Positions 51,346-63,376 of a stretch of 64,000 nucleotides of DNA are shown in pieces. The DNA lies in assembly GCA_963693285.1 (NCBI GenBank), contig OY848917.1:11532192-11596191 (forward strand), given 5' to 3'. The notes under the pieces are model-generated. The model worked only from the letters and a program-made list of their open reading frames with translations. It searched no databases and was not told the DNA's origin. The position numbers and the translations under genes were made by a program. The DNA is from Xestospongia muta. Lineage: Eukaryota > Porifera > Demospongiae > Haplosclerida > Petrosiidae. Each line of letters begins with the position of its first letter. Within the stretch, counting starts at the first letter, position 1.

Positions 51346-54300
51346 TTAATTTCACATTAAAGTGTGGTTTACTAATATATTCCGGGTCTCTGTGCTATTA
51401 TTGTAACCCATGTTGAAATCTACATATATCGTTGCCGTCCCTTCACTTAAGAAGAATGTCTGGTGGTGGAATGTAATTATTCTTCAGTAGGTCATTTCGT
51501 GACAAAGGATGTGGGTGTGGCACGTACCATTCACCAGTCAACTCTATCCTCTTTACCTTCATTGTTGTAATAATCATTTTCAAGTGTTTGCTACTACCTC
51601 ACGGACATTAAATACCTCTCTATTCTTAGCAGTAGTTTTGAATTTATTTTATGAATTTATTGTATTATTAAATAAAACTACTAATAGTTATATATACCTA
51701 CAATACTTACAGGAATAACTATTTGTAGTATTTAAATGTTAAAGTAGCGAATAATTCAAATTTTATTGGAAATTTTAACTCATTGTAACTATGGAAACAT
51801 CGTTTTAATCTTGAATTATTGGCATGCACAGTTGTTGGACTTTATCTTCACTGAATTTTATATATATATAATCGTCCTTCTTGATCATTCATATTACAAC
51901 AATGCTTTATACATTATCTATTTAACTATAGCTTATATTAGCATATATACGACTAGGAAATTGTAGACACTTTAGTCGGGAAAGTGAGTATTTTCCTTTC
52001 TTTTACATTTAAATGGCTGAAAAGTATTCAAGTTTTTTCAGCATATATTTACTTTGGTTTAATAAGTGTATATTGTTGACATCTTTTCAAAAAAGACTTT
52101 ACTAGTGTTGTTTTGATGATCCAAATACATTCTGGCACTGTCGTATAATCATTTTGTATAATTATTTTGAATAAAAGTTATGTACTGGCAGTGAAACCAG
52201 TATGCACTTTTTAACCACTCAACTGGAACCACAGAAGAAAAAGTTCTTTTCAAAGTAGAAACTACCAATAAAGTTTATAGTGATTCACAATTGATGAAAT
52301 TGTATGTATTGCCAGGGATTTTGGAGTCTCAACAAAACAGTGAAGATACAAATAATTACAATTTTGTTGGTACTTTGTACTTATAAAATTTATAAAATCA
52401 TTGTTACAATCTTAAATTACTTGTATGCATAATTATATTATTTAATTTGTTTTGCTTTTTTGCTTGTTTTGGTTTTTGTCCTTTGGAAGTCATAAAACAG
52501 CTTCACTGACAAAGTATTATCTTGAATCACTTGATAGTTTATTGTCAACTTTAATATAATTTTTTATGATCATGCCAGAAGTTTGTTTGAATCAGAGAAA
52601 TGACCTAAACTTATAAATGTATTTCAAAAGGTTTACTAATTAAAAATATGCCAAAACTTTAACACTGAAATTAAAAAAAAAGTCCAACTCAAAGTCCAGC
52701 TTATGTTGTGTCTCCTAAACTTTGGCTATAAAAAATTAATTATACAAAAATCTATTATGGCAAAATTTTGGAGAACTCTATTATCAATGTAGCTAGTATG
52801 TTTAATGACATATGACTAGAGTTATGGGAAAAACATCAATCCATTTCAGTGATGGGAGGAGCCTACTGTGTATAATAAACTGTTATATAAATAAAGGTAT
52901 ATTAAATTAATTGTTGTATAGAATGGACAGTCTATAATGTAAAAAAGGAACCAGACATTAATAGATTTTCTAATATGATAAGATACCACAAGTAATAATT
53001 AGTAACACTACATAATTAGTAGGTGAACATATTAGGTTATTGAACCAATTAATATAATCCCTTATAATTACCATACACTTCTAAGAAACAATTTTAGGTC
53101 TAAAATATAGAGAGTAATCATAATATTATTAATATCAGAATTAAGTATTACATTTGGAATATAACATGTAAAGAATTCTAATATGGCGTGCACAGTGGCA
53201 TCAGGAAATAATATGTATAAAAAATTATTCATAGAGGTATGGAAACATGTCTACAATAAGAGATAAGTAGGTAGTGTTAGTGCTGTAGTTTTGATTATTG
53301 ATTAATTTTTCTTTGTGTAAGGTATTTCTAGGACCAATCTAAGTAGTAAACTGAACATGTAAAGTAGTATGTACTACTTAAAAACGAACATCCATGATAT
53401 ATATATGTGTGTTTCTAGTACATTGAAGAATTAAAGTATGTTTGCTGTGTCACTGCCATGTATTTAAGGAGAAGACTCAGTTTGTTAGTTATATTTATGA
53501 CATCTAAATTTGGATTACGACTGTGTTAAAATCATTATCATTGTTATTGTGGACTCAATTACTATATTCTTCATTACTGCATAGGTAAATACAATTAATA
53601 TGACATATAAGAATGCTAAAAGTGAAGTGATATAGTGATGATGTAATTATAAGAAAATGGAAGAAAGAAAGGGAAAATTTGTGAGGTGTTATTTTTACAG
53701 TTGTTGTTAAATTAGAACTATTAGTGGACTATCTTATGATTATTGACTTTAATTGACATACATGTACTGATACAGGTATATAAATTTTATAATGTACTGA
53801 TAACACCACTTCATATTGTCATTTTTTGTAACCACATTTTTGTATATCATATTTTATATCCTGGAAATCGTCCTATTCCTTTGACAAGTCTATTATTTGT
53901 AACTGATGCCTTTAAAATAAGAGAAACAGGTTTGCATTAAATGATATGACAAGTTCATTATTAGCTGGTACATTGCTATGCATATATTCATGTATGTGTT
54001 ATGTCATGTATAAGTTTGTTGTCTTCTCTAGTTTCCAGTATGTGATTTAGAAGAGGTTTCTCTGTTGCTTGTATTGATTTAAAGTATACTGTTGACATTT
54101 GTTTGAGTGATAATATTCATGAATATGTGGATGAAATACATAAACCAACTCATTAGATGGATGGATGAATAGATAAATGGACATATAAAGAGCTGGTCTA
54201 CAGACAGATTTATAAAATGGACAGAGACATTGATGACAGGAGAGAGACAGAATAAATGATTATTTTGAACTAACAGTTCATGAAATCATGAAATATTTTC

Positions 54301-55429
54301 TCTTTGAGCTTTAAAAAAGTCTCATAGTGCCATATATCACAGGAAATAAAAATGACAACGCATAGACCTACAGATTCTATTGCTCAGTTCTTCTAAGACC
54401 TCATTCTACAACATACAAGTCATGTGATCATTATATAGTAGTCATGTGATAAGCATATTCTTTGAATATTTAGATAGAATATCTTAAGAAATTTACATCT
54501 TCAGTCTCAATCAGTAACAACTAATGAGGAAACAAATGAGGAAAATGAAGTTAAGCAACAAATGAAAGATGAGTATGTGACCACACCCTCTGTTGGGATA
54601 TATTCATAATGTCTATAGTGTGAATGTTACAATGTACATGTACACTGTATATTTTAATAACATACCGACCTATAGACATATAAACATGTACATGTACATG
54701 TAGTCATATGTAACATCATGAGCAAATGATAGTTAAAATATTGTTTGGCTTTTTGGATACATGGATTTCAAAATCAATTATAATTACAGTATATTCATGT
54801 GTGAAAGAAACATGTACATTTACATGTACAATATGTATATTAATAGCAAGTATCTTTAATGACATGTAGCATTTCATTTTGATAATGTTCCAACGTCTGT
54901 AAATCATAATGACTGTAAAATATTCTCTCAAAGTGAACAGAGCAAATTAAAAGTGAGGATAATTAAAGATAGCAAAGGCTCTGTGACAAAACTTGACAAT
55001 AAAAATTTTGATATAGTCTTCATGTCTTCTATTGACAAAAGCAAATACTTATTTAAACTAAGTATCTATAGTAGACAATGCCATTTACTGTAGAAGCCTA
55101 TAAAATGTTATGTTTAGTAATGTACTTTTATAGCAATATTACTATAAAAGTATATGGTATTAATACCAGTATATACATTAAACGTATTGTATGAGTACTT
55201 ACTTGTGAGGATAGGTACTGGACTTAATGGTGGACAAAAGAGGTGATTAGTGATTATGTTACAAGTACTCAAAATGTCTAATGTCATCATTTTAGATACA
55301 CCAACGTTAGGTAAGATATGTTATAATGTATTCCTTATAGAACATGTATACATGTATATGTACAATATATCATACATATACATGTACATTATAGATGATA
55401 ACACTATATAGATAAACTAATCTCAAGCA
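51346..55429. other. Long AT-rich stretch without recognisable genes
   Basis: No domain or credible long frame on either strand. There are short palindromic tracts of ACATGTACATGTAC type (about 54630-54720, 54815-54840, 55340-55390) and scattered TA runs. Short plus-strand frames at 51509, 51766 and 53743 are hydrophobic and lack motifs. Unknown regulatory or intronic content is possible. Confidence 0.6.
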
Positions 55430-55590
55430 CACATTAATTGACATAACTATAAAATACGTCATACCTTGTTAAGAATAGGAAGTAAACAAACAGAAATCAC
55501 CATAGCAACATATGTACATAGGAAACAAAAAATTAATTAAAAATCAATTAAGAGTCATTTTAAATTCCTCCCCTTTTTCTTGCATGCCCG
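55430..55590. repeat. Dispersed repeat piece shared with 44.04-44.21 kb
   Basis: Shares ATTAATTGACATAACT, AGGAAGTAAACAAACA and CATAGCAACATATGTACA in the same order as 44041-44210. Confidence 0.8.
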
Positions 55591-55591
55591 C

Positions 55592-55921
55592 AATTAGGCA
55601 GAGCAATTAGAAGAGAAAAGGAAGGAAAGAGAAGAAAAAAGACAGAAGAAAGAAAACGAAAAGAGGAGGAGAAGAAGAGAAAAGAGGAGGAGAATAGAAG
55701 AGGAAAAGAAGAAACAAAGTGAGAAGAAGCAAATGAATAATGATGGAGCAAAGAAAGATATAAGTGATGAGATTTGCTCTAAATGTGGAGTTCGATATGG
55801 TGATACAGGCTCTTTATGGATATGTTGTGATAGCTGTAACTGTTGGTTAGACTTTAAGTGTTCTGGTCTAAACAGTGAGAAGAAACTACCTTCTAAATTT
55901 ATCTGTCCAGATTGCAAGTGA
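55592..55921 (+). CDS. Charged coil plus PHD finger, probably a transposase C-terminus
   Basis: From just after an in-frame TAG, the plus strand encodes a Lys/Arg/Glu tract (QLEEKRKEREEKRQKK and on) followed by a PHD finger: EICSKCGVRYGDTGSLWIC with C-DSC-NCWLDFKC and FICPDCK then TGA. The Cys4-His-Cys3 pattern is nearly complete, with CDSCNCWLDFKC lacking the usual His (it has D-F before K-C). Pogo-like transposases of sponges and cnidarians often end in such a tail. No upstream transposase is present, so it may be a spliced terminal exon or an orphan fragment. Confidence 0.6.
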
Positions 55922-56149
55922 TAGTGTTATTTTGTGATTAATAATGGATTGCAAAACCTGTCTCATATGTGTCTCATAACCCACACCTTGTCTCATAAAT
56001 AGTGCATTCACATATGATCCCATTCAATATTAATGCAGCAGTATTATAGGTTCTTCTGCCAAAAATTTTATAGCCTTTGTAAGTCCATGAATTCAAGTCT
56101 TAGTGGTGCAAGTTAGAAAGGAAAATTCTACTGTCTTCATGTATTAGCA
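55922..56149. other. Unassigned spacer
   Basis: Contains a doublet of TGTCTCATA words near 55960-55990; no gene recognised. Confidence 0.4.
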
Positions 56150-56760
56150 AGCTCATAAAGTTATGTGGCTCATATCTGCCACACCTACTCTACATACATT
56201 CCAGCCACTAGCTGATTTCTTTGTTTTGACAGGGATTTTTTTACAATAATCACATTGGTTTTTATCCCAAATTATTTTTCTTGGGGTGGGGTTAACTGGA
56301 CAAACACTTGTTGATTCTTCTTTTATCACTTCTTCTAATTTCATAATTCTTTTATTCATTCTCATCCTCTCATTATCAAAAGCAGTATTGTTATGTTTTA
56401 CTACGTCATAGAGTTGATTGATTTTTGATCTTAAATGTTCATTAGTGGCTTCTTGTTCCTCAATCTTTATCTTCTGTTCTGTACATACTTCTTCTAACTC
56501 CTCGATTCTTTCTTTCATTTGTTCAAATTCTTTTCTTGGGTTCTACCTCCTAATTTCACCCATTATTAGCTTGTATTAACTTCTAGTCTTTATAAGTTTT
56601 CAGCTTTTAGTTACTTCTATTGGCTTGTCTGAATAGATTGTTGAATCGAGCTAGGTCAGGATAGGATCAGATTAATCTCATTGGTTATAGCAAGTCATAT
56701 GATTAATTGAACCAATGAGATTATAGATAGATTGCGCAAGACTTAGTGATAGGGTGTTCA
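56150..56760. repeat. Dispersed repeat R1, copy 3 (5' truncated)
   Basis: Matches 45240-45790 (coiled-coil gene plus tail). Left of about 56200 the similarity to copy 2 stops, replacing the last codons of the ORF. Confidence 0.9.
56153..56543 (-). pseudogene. R1 coiled-coil protein, third copy
   Basis: Same coil as the ORF at 45598-45194 (MKERIEELEEVCTEQKIKIE) and the first Cys pair CDYCKKIPVKTK, but the second Cys pair is replaced by an unrelated RVGVADMSHITL tail where the repeat copy ends. Upstream of MKER the frame is damaged (a stop replaces part of the MAEIRRWNP start). Confidence 0.75.
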
Positions 56761-56829
56761 CTATATGCAAAGGCGAAGAAGCGGCAATAAAGACCGTGTC
56801 TGCGAAAAGACTTAATAGTAGTTATAGTA

Positions 56830-56896
56830 TAGTCTGGCTGCCCAGACCTAACGCCCTAATTATTGAACGCAGGGGGTTGGGTCTGGGCAGCCAGAG
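56830..56896. mobile_element. 67 bp fold-back MITE with 11 bp target-site duplication
   Basis: Ends TAGTCTGGCTGCCCAGACC and GGTCTGGGCAGCCAGAG are inverse of each other over about 16 bp. It is flanked by the exact direct repeat TAGTTATAGTA at 56819-56829 and 56897-56907. An 11 bp duplication is close to the 9-11 bp of Mutator-like elements. GC-rich in AT-rich surroundings. No coding capacity. Confidence 0.9.
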
Positions 56897-56907
56897 TAGT
56901 TATAGTA

Positions 56908-57267
56908 CTAACTAGAAATTGTTTGATGTAAGTTTCAAAGTGGTTATTATATATATTATATATACATAATACATAATTTCATTAAAATGTTGATGTATAC
57001 GTTTTGTAGGTTGTGATAGAAGTATGACAGACCAGGTCACATTTAAGAGGTATGTTTATATATTTGGAGTTGATTGATGTAGATCCTGATGTCCTTGTAA
57101 GCTATATAAGTCATCTGTGACTATCAGAGCCTATAATTGGACTAGTAGCAACCAAAAAGCTTGTAGTTTTTGTTCATAAAATAGTAGTTACCTTTTTTAG
57201 GATACTAGCACATTAGTTGACTTTATAGTTGAACAGCTGTATATATAAGTATGGTTTGCTTTAATTC
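56908..57267. other. Unassigned spacer
   Basis: AT-rich with a short TA tract near 56948-56972; no gene seen. Confidence 0.4.
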
Positions 57268-59270
57268 TCAAGAATTGAACATGTCTAATTTTGATGTTGA
57301 GTTATTACAAATTGATTGAAATTACTATTACCATAGTTTATTTGCCACACCCCTCAATAATTAATTAGGAAAACTTCAATAGTTTTTAGGAGATATTTTA
57401 GACCCTGTGGTGTATGTCACACCTTATCCTCTTGATATCAAACCTCATCTTTGCATTGGACTAATATCTTGGGGTTCAAGTCAGACATTATTGCTATAAA
57501 CCATGATTACTTTACATGAATCTTCCTATGGTATGGGAGTTGATTGGAATCCATACTAACGTAATAAGAATCATAACTTGATGCTCATGATCCACTGCAT
57601 AGCTTGTATATGCCTTGTAAAAAATTAGATTCTGTGACTGCATTTATAAAGGCTATCACCGAGGTCTTCCTTACCATTGATTCATCAATATGATGTAAAC
57701 CTAATTCTAAGTTACCTCAAAACTTAACTAAATGTATAAAGCCCACTATAGAGGCTAAAATTTATTACTTTTTTCCTTCTGACTTTAATTAAAGCCAGGA
57801 GTGGATACTATTCCAACTTAAGTAACTTATTGAAATAATATCTATTATTATGAACAGATATTATTTCATGTGTACTGTATGTTAAAACATGTTGTGGAAG
57901 ACAATAAATCATATGTTAAAACACGTTAGGCCTAACTATAAAAAAGAGTTTAGGGTTTAGGGAGCTTGAGTTTATGCTGTTTCTATGAAGTGTTTTTACT
58001 TTTTAACAAAAATCTTTCCTTTTAAGAAAATTAATAAGTAAAAGTTCATTTTAATGCTCATATACAAACCTCATGGTTGCATTGGATTAATATCTTGTGG
58101 TTCAAGTCAGACATTTTTCTATAAACCTTTATGTGCTAGCCATGATTACTTTACATGAATATAATATCTAATATTATGAACAGATACTATTTTGCGTGTA
58201 CTGTATGTTAAAACACGTTAGGCCTAACTAAAACAGTTTAGGGTTTAAAGAGCTAGAGTTTATGCTATTTCTAAGTAAAGTTTTTACTTTTATTAAAAGT
58301 CTTTACTTTTAACGAAATTAATATGTAAAAGTTCAATTCACTGACGCAAATATATAAAGTCACGAACATGTAGTTATGGTCTGCTCCCTTCCATAAGCGC
58401 ATCTTTTTTTCTTACAATGTTGGTAACACAATCGGACATGCTATTGTAGATAATAAATTATACCAATCATATGATGAATTGTCAATATCATTTATGGTCT
58501 TATTAGACACCTGTAGTGTGGTCTCTTGTTGGAGATCTCCTATGTATGACCTGTTTACTGTTTAGTTTTTAGTATATATGACCAAGATTGCCAAAATGGG
58601 TCTTATCTCACAAAATATTTCGATTGAACTCTTGTGTTTAAAACGTTGCTACATGGCTGGCCATCTTGAAAAGGAAAATTGGTTTGCAGGAAGCACAAAT
58701 GATTGTCCTTCATGTATACCAAGTTATTTAGACATTCTGTTTATGGTGGCCACATAGCAACCATTTACACACAAGCCTTTGTTTGAATTTTTTGTGTGAT
58801 AAGACTCCTTTTGTCTGACTTGGTCACATATGTACAAATATTAGCAGCTGGTATATGATTACATTAATTACTTGCTATTAGGCCAGTTCTTTTAGTATCT
58901 ATGTTCTTTGTTATTTAATAATGGTCTTTCTTGTATATATATATTTTGTTGACATTTGAATTGTTCTTATAAAACCTTGCTACTTATACTTGTATTTAAA
59001 TTGGTTGTGTTGTTAGTTGTTGATAGTAAGTTTTAGTTAATATATTTCTAAGTGTCAATACATGACAAATACATAGATATCTTATTAGGTATATTTATGA
59101 TACGTGTTTAAATATAGATGTATTTGCTTTTGCAAAACCAATTCTACACTATCACCAAAAAATATGATTTAATTACCTCACTAAGATAAAAAAATAAATA
59201 TCATGTTAAAATTCTATAACACCTGACAAAAATGTGAAAGTCCAGGAGAAAATAAAATGTAAAATTAAAA
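57268..59270. repeat. Dispersed repeat R2, copy C
   Basis: Collinear with 41423-43430, with small indels (for example an extra TTTAATTAAAGCCAGGAG block near 57785). It lacks the last 0.6 kb present in copies A and B, ending in an A-run near 59260. It has no coding capacity that I can see. Confidence 0.9.
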
Positions 59271-61939
59271 AAAAATAACCATCATAATTAATGCTTATAC
59301 ACTTATTGTATTAGCACACATTAAATATATGATATGTAGAATTGAATTTCATAAAAAGCCATGTTATGGATGCTTAATTGTATAGTGTTAAAATTAAAAT
59401 AATTAGTCTAGACAACTAATGAGCTATGAGAAAACCGTTGGGTCCACATGTACATTGTATACTTTCTTTTGTATCCCATTCACCTCTACATAACTAATGC
59501 TTTACATGAATCTATAAATGTATATGTTAAAATACTTTATCACTACTTGTAGTGATATATGCTATACAATTTATAGTTCATATATATAGATCTAATATAA
59601 ATGAAAGATTGTCTGCATTCATACTTGGCTTTTTATTATTTACAATAAAGCTGTGTTATTTCTTAAATGTGTAATTAAAGGTGTTGTTATGGGATACTGA
59701 ATTTAACATTAATATCAAAATACAAATAAAGAACCTCAAGAATGTTTTATTAACCTAGTTATGATCTTTAATATAATTCATAAACTTTTGAAACCACAAG
59801 AATGTGTTTAGTGTAGACAGCAAAATATAATTTTGCCTAAAGTTTTACATCAAGTGTTTCAAATCATGAGGATTTCCACTGTGAAAATAGTTTCAGATAT
59901 ACAAGAAACCATCAAAAAGGATTGCCAAAATTATTTTGAAGGTTCATCCGTACAGATGAGTTATACTATGTTGATATTAGCTCATTATCTCCTGAATCGC
60001 AGGGAATGACTGTAATCATTTTCTAAACCACTTCTTCGAGAGATATTTCCATCAATCCCTATAGAGATGGAACCTGAACGCCTCTAAAAGATCTCAGAAG
60101 CAGATGTTAAATAAAGATAAAGATGTTTGACATTAAAAACTTTTAGAAAGCTTGATGATCATTTTGAGTTTAATAGAATTCATGGCAGTCAAATTTCTTT
60201 TATAATTTTATTATTAAGTAAAAAATTAATACCAATAATATTAGAGGAATTGAATTGTTTTCTAACTCAAAACATATCATTTTACCGTTATTTGTCAATA
60301 TCCTTAATGACAGTATTCCAATATCCTAAGACTTAACAGGGATGGACTTTAATTGAAAAAATCAAACAATTAAATAAAAACATATTTTAAAAAATAGGAA
60401 TGGCTAATGTCACACCTTTGTAAAGAATATGAACAAGATAGTAATGATAATAGTGACATTATGTGTACATGTTGGCACAGGCAAGATAGTAATGATAATA
60501 GTGACACCAATAAATAATTTATTTACTTGATTTTAGATCTACATTTTTAAATTGTAGTCTTTTGACATCTTCCATTTGGTTTGTGGTATTATGTAGATAT
60601 GGTGAAATTCCCTATCATACTATTTTGTTGTTATTTATCCCTACCAAGTCTCATCCCTAGATGTCCACTTGCTAATATGGAAAGTAGTGTCTGTCATATG
60701 TACATTTGGAGTACTTTTTGTCATTGTGGGAAGTTTGAAAGTGGATGTTAGTCAGATGACTTCAACATAATGGTTTTTTTAAATGTGGAGTATAGTTTTC
60801 TCACATTGGTATTTGTGATAGCTATTTATTGTTGAGAAGAACAGCCATACAAGAAAAAATATTTTCTTTGTACAGTGGTTGGTTAACATGCTAAAACTTT
60901 CTTTGCATACAATTTCCTAAACTACTTCTACTTGACTTTCCTTTGGTTCTAAGTAGCTCAACTCAGAAGAAATCAAAACAAAGCAAATGCATTGTCTCAG
61001 TAATCTTAGCACTCGAAACAGACACATGTAAGTTTTGCAATAGACTCTGTCATAGTTTGAGCAAATATATTCCAGTGGTGTTAAATATTATTGCATAAAT
61101 GTGATAACTCAATTTGTTAGTTGATATTCCTTCTGACTAAAGCTTCTGGTGCCAAGAAAGTGCTTCAAATGTACCAGATGACCTTTTCCATATTAGCGAG
61201 TGGACATCTGGAGACAAGACTAATTCCTACTTTTATATTTTTATTATATTACTATGTAATGTATATTACCAATCAGACAGAATAAATGATTAATTATACC
61301 CAACACAGTGTACACTTCTGTTTGAGAAATATTAAATTTTCTAGACACTTCTGCTTGAGAAATACTAAATTTTCTAGAAGACATCAATGATTTTAGGAAT
61401 TACATACAAATATAAATAAACATGAGTCAATAGAAACAAGTTGTTAAAACTTTCATACTAATCCAGTACTACAGCAAAATCTCATGTTAATTTTACCTTG
61501 ATATATGAGGCTCTCTAATGCTTAAGAATACAGTATTGCCATACCAAAACGTAGAACCACGAACATGTAAGATTCTATTTTTAGTTGTGTCATTGATGAC
61601 TCAAAAACAGACCTAGATGACTCAATGTTTGATGACATAAGAAAGCAAAGAGCAAAGTATCTAAAGTATTAAAGAGCACAAATGTGTTTACAATATATCT
61701 AGAGCATTGTTACTGTGTAATAGACTGTAGACATAAGCTAAAAGCTTCATACGTGTGTTAAATATCAACGATCAGTTTAATTCTTTGTATAGACACACTA
61801 AGGGATATACTATAATACTCCATGTTCCTATTTACATAGCAACACTTTGAAAATTAAACAGGTTTAAAGTTATAAGGTACTTATATCTAAACTTTATTCA
61901 AGAAAGCTAATGTAGGTGTGTAATTGATAATTTTATTGT
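59271..61939. other. AT-rich upstream region of the glycosyltransferase-like gene
   Basis: No other gene recognised. Small direct repeats occur: GCAAGATAGTAATGATAATA (about 60435 and 60481) and CACTTCTGTTTGAGAAATA / CACTTCTGCTTGAGAAATA (about 61314 and 61346). The promoter of the downstream gene should lie at its right edge, but I cannot mark it. Confidence 0.5.
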
Positions 61940-63376
61940 ATGTACAATGACAATGTTTTTCTATTATATAGGAGTAAACAGATTCTTATTTTTACAGTCT
62001 GTTGTATTGCAATTGTTGTTGTAATGCTGGTAACACCACGATTACATATTTTGAAGACAGTCACTGATAATACAGTCCTGCTGCAAGAATATTACAATAG
62101 TAAAATTAATTTTAGTGGTAATAGTCAATCCTTTCTTTTAGCCAGAGTGGTTGATGAACAATTAGGAATGTGTTATTACCATCTTACTGCTTTTATTCAA
62201 GTTGCTCACCTTTTAAATGCTAAACCAGTTACTCCCATAACATGCGACTCTCGTCTTTGCGCCATTAATGGTAAATACTGCCAATGTATATATATGGCTA
62301 GTGGAGTATCGTGTACTAAAAGGCCAAATAATCATGGGAGATTTTGTTCGTCAAATATTAATCTTTTTCATATTTATGATAAAGCTACTGTACAAGCTGT
62401 TTTACAAGCTAATCATTTGCCACAACTAGTAGATCTAAATTCATTTATGACAAGGTCATATCGATCTCTGATTCTAATACACCCAATTTATTTCTCTTAT
62501 ATGTGTTCTACTTGTTATGATGCTGTAGGAGGTAAAAAGGTGGCACCACATCTTAAAAATGCCTCAATAATTGAGTGTAGTTTTGACAAAGGTATTGCTG
62601 AAATTAGAGATGATTTTTTGACTGAATTAAATTTATTAGCAGCACAATATAAAGTAAATTTTTTTACAGTGATTGCTACATACTGTATTCGTTCATGGGT
62701 TCCATACAATGGCAGTAATTTAATAACAGAATGGAAAGTTGAAAATGACACTTCTGTAGTTCTTACAACATGGAGAGGAATAGGATATTCAGGTGGTCTT
62801 AGAACTAGAATAGACAATCTTCCTCCATTGAATGCAATGCCAGTTGAAGGCTTCAAAGTTAGTAAGCTTGTTATTGTTTCTGCTAAAAACTTTCTTAAAA
62901 GTGTTACTCATGGAAAGCCTTTCGTAGGAATACAGATGCGGTCTGAACATTTTCGGTTCATTTTTAGAGACAAAATCAAGAAAAAACTCATGTGGAAATG
63001 TTTTAGCAAGATTAGTGAAATAAGAGAGAGTCTCTTAAAAAAGGACCCAAACTTAACTTCTCTTCATTTTTGGGACTTAGGACAGTGGGGAAGTGCCTTT
63101 CATAACAGAAAAGGTGATGGAAAACCATTGCAGCATCTCATTGAAGAAACTGTTTTGAACAAAGGCAAATACAAAGTAAATGAGTACAACCCTTCAATAT
63201 ATGGTGGTCCTCATGATGCTGGTTTCGTATCTCATGTTGAAATGGAAGTTGTATCGGAAGCTAAACATCTTATTGTTATTGGAGATGGCACCTATCAAGA
63301 TAGAATTGTTAAAAGATTTATTCATAAGAACTCTGGTTCCACAAATCTCTACAATTTAAACAAGTGTAATTTGTAA
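61940..63376 (+). CDS. Type II membrane glycosyltransferase-like protein (O-fucosyltransferase-like)
   Basis: An intact single-exon frame of 478 codons. A short cytoplasmic tail (YRSKQ) is followed by a membrane anchor at about residues 14-32 (ILIFTVCCIAIVVVMLV), as in Golgi type II enzymes. The lumenal part has many Cys (DSRLCAINGKYCQCIY, then SCTKR and FCSS, YMCSTCYD), several Asn-x-Ser/Thr sites, a GKPFVGIQMRSEHF motif resembling the GI-H-x-R nucleotide-sugar segment of O-fucosyltransferases (Gln-Met replaces the usual His-Leu), and a C-terminal DAGFVSHVEMEV and HLIVIGDGTYQDRI. The exact donor and acceptor are unknown. The start could also be a splice acceptor (TTATATAG at about 61970). 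A truncated pseudogene lies at 49.3 kb. Confidence 0.62.
   Translation: MYNDNVFLLYRSKQILIFTVCCIAIVVVMLVTPRLHILKTVTDNTVLLQEYYNSKINFSGNSQSFLLARVVDEQLGMCYYHLTAFIQVAHLLNAKPVTPITCDSRLCAINGKYCQCIYMASGVSCTKRPNNHGRFCSSNINLFHIYDKATVQAVLQANHLPQLVDLNSFMTRSYRSLILIHPIYFSYMCSTCYDAVGGKKVAPHLKNASIIECSFDKGIAEIRDDFLTELNLLAAQYKVNFFTVIATYCIRSWVPYNGSNLITEWKVENDTSVVLTTWRGIGYSGGLRTRIDNLPPLNAMPVEGFKVSKLVIVSAKNFLKSVTHGKPFVGIQMRSEHFRFIFRDKIKKKLMWKCFSKISEIRESLLKKDPNLTSLHFWDLGQWGSAFHNRKGDGKPLQHLIEETVLNKGKYKVNEYNPSIYGGPHDAGFVSHVEMEVVSEAKHLIVIGDGTYQDRIVKRFIHKNSGSTNLYNLNKCNL

Noticed and set aside
54630..55390. Palindromic ACATGTACATGT tracts as regulatory sites or origins
   Set aside because: Simple-sequence composition accounts for them and nothing links them to a gene.
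55560..55917. Ser/Phe/Leu-rich minus-strand frames that look like membrane proteins
   Set aside because: They are antisense of the Lys/Glu-rich stalk before the PHD finger.
62515..62856. 113-codon minus-strand frame, with a similar 92-codon frame at 49234-49512
   Set aside because: Antisense of the glycosyltransferase-like gene. It recurs in the pseudogene only because the DNA is duplicated.
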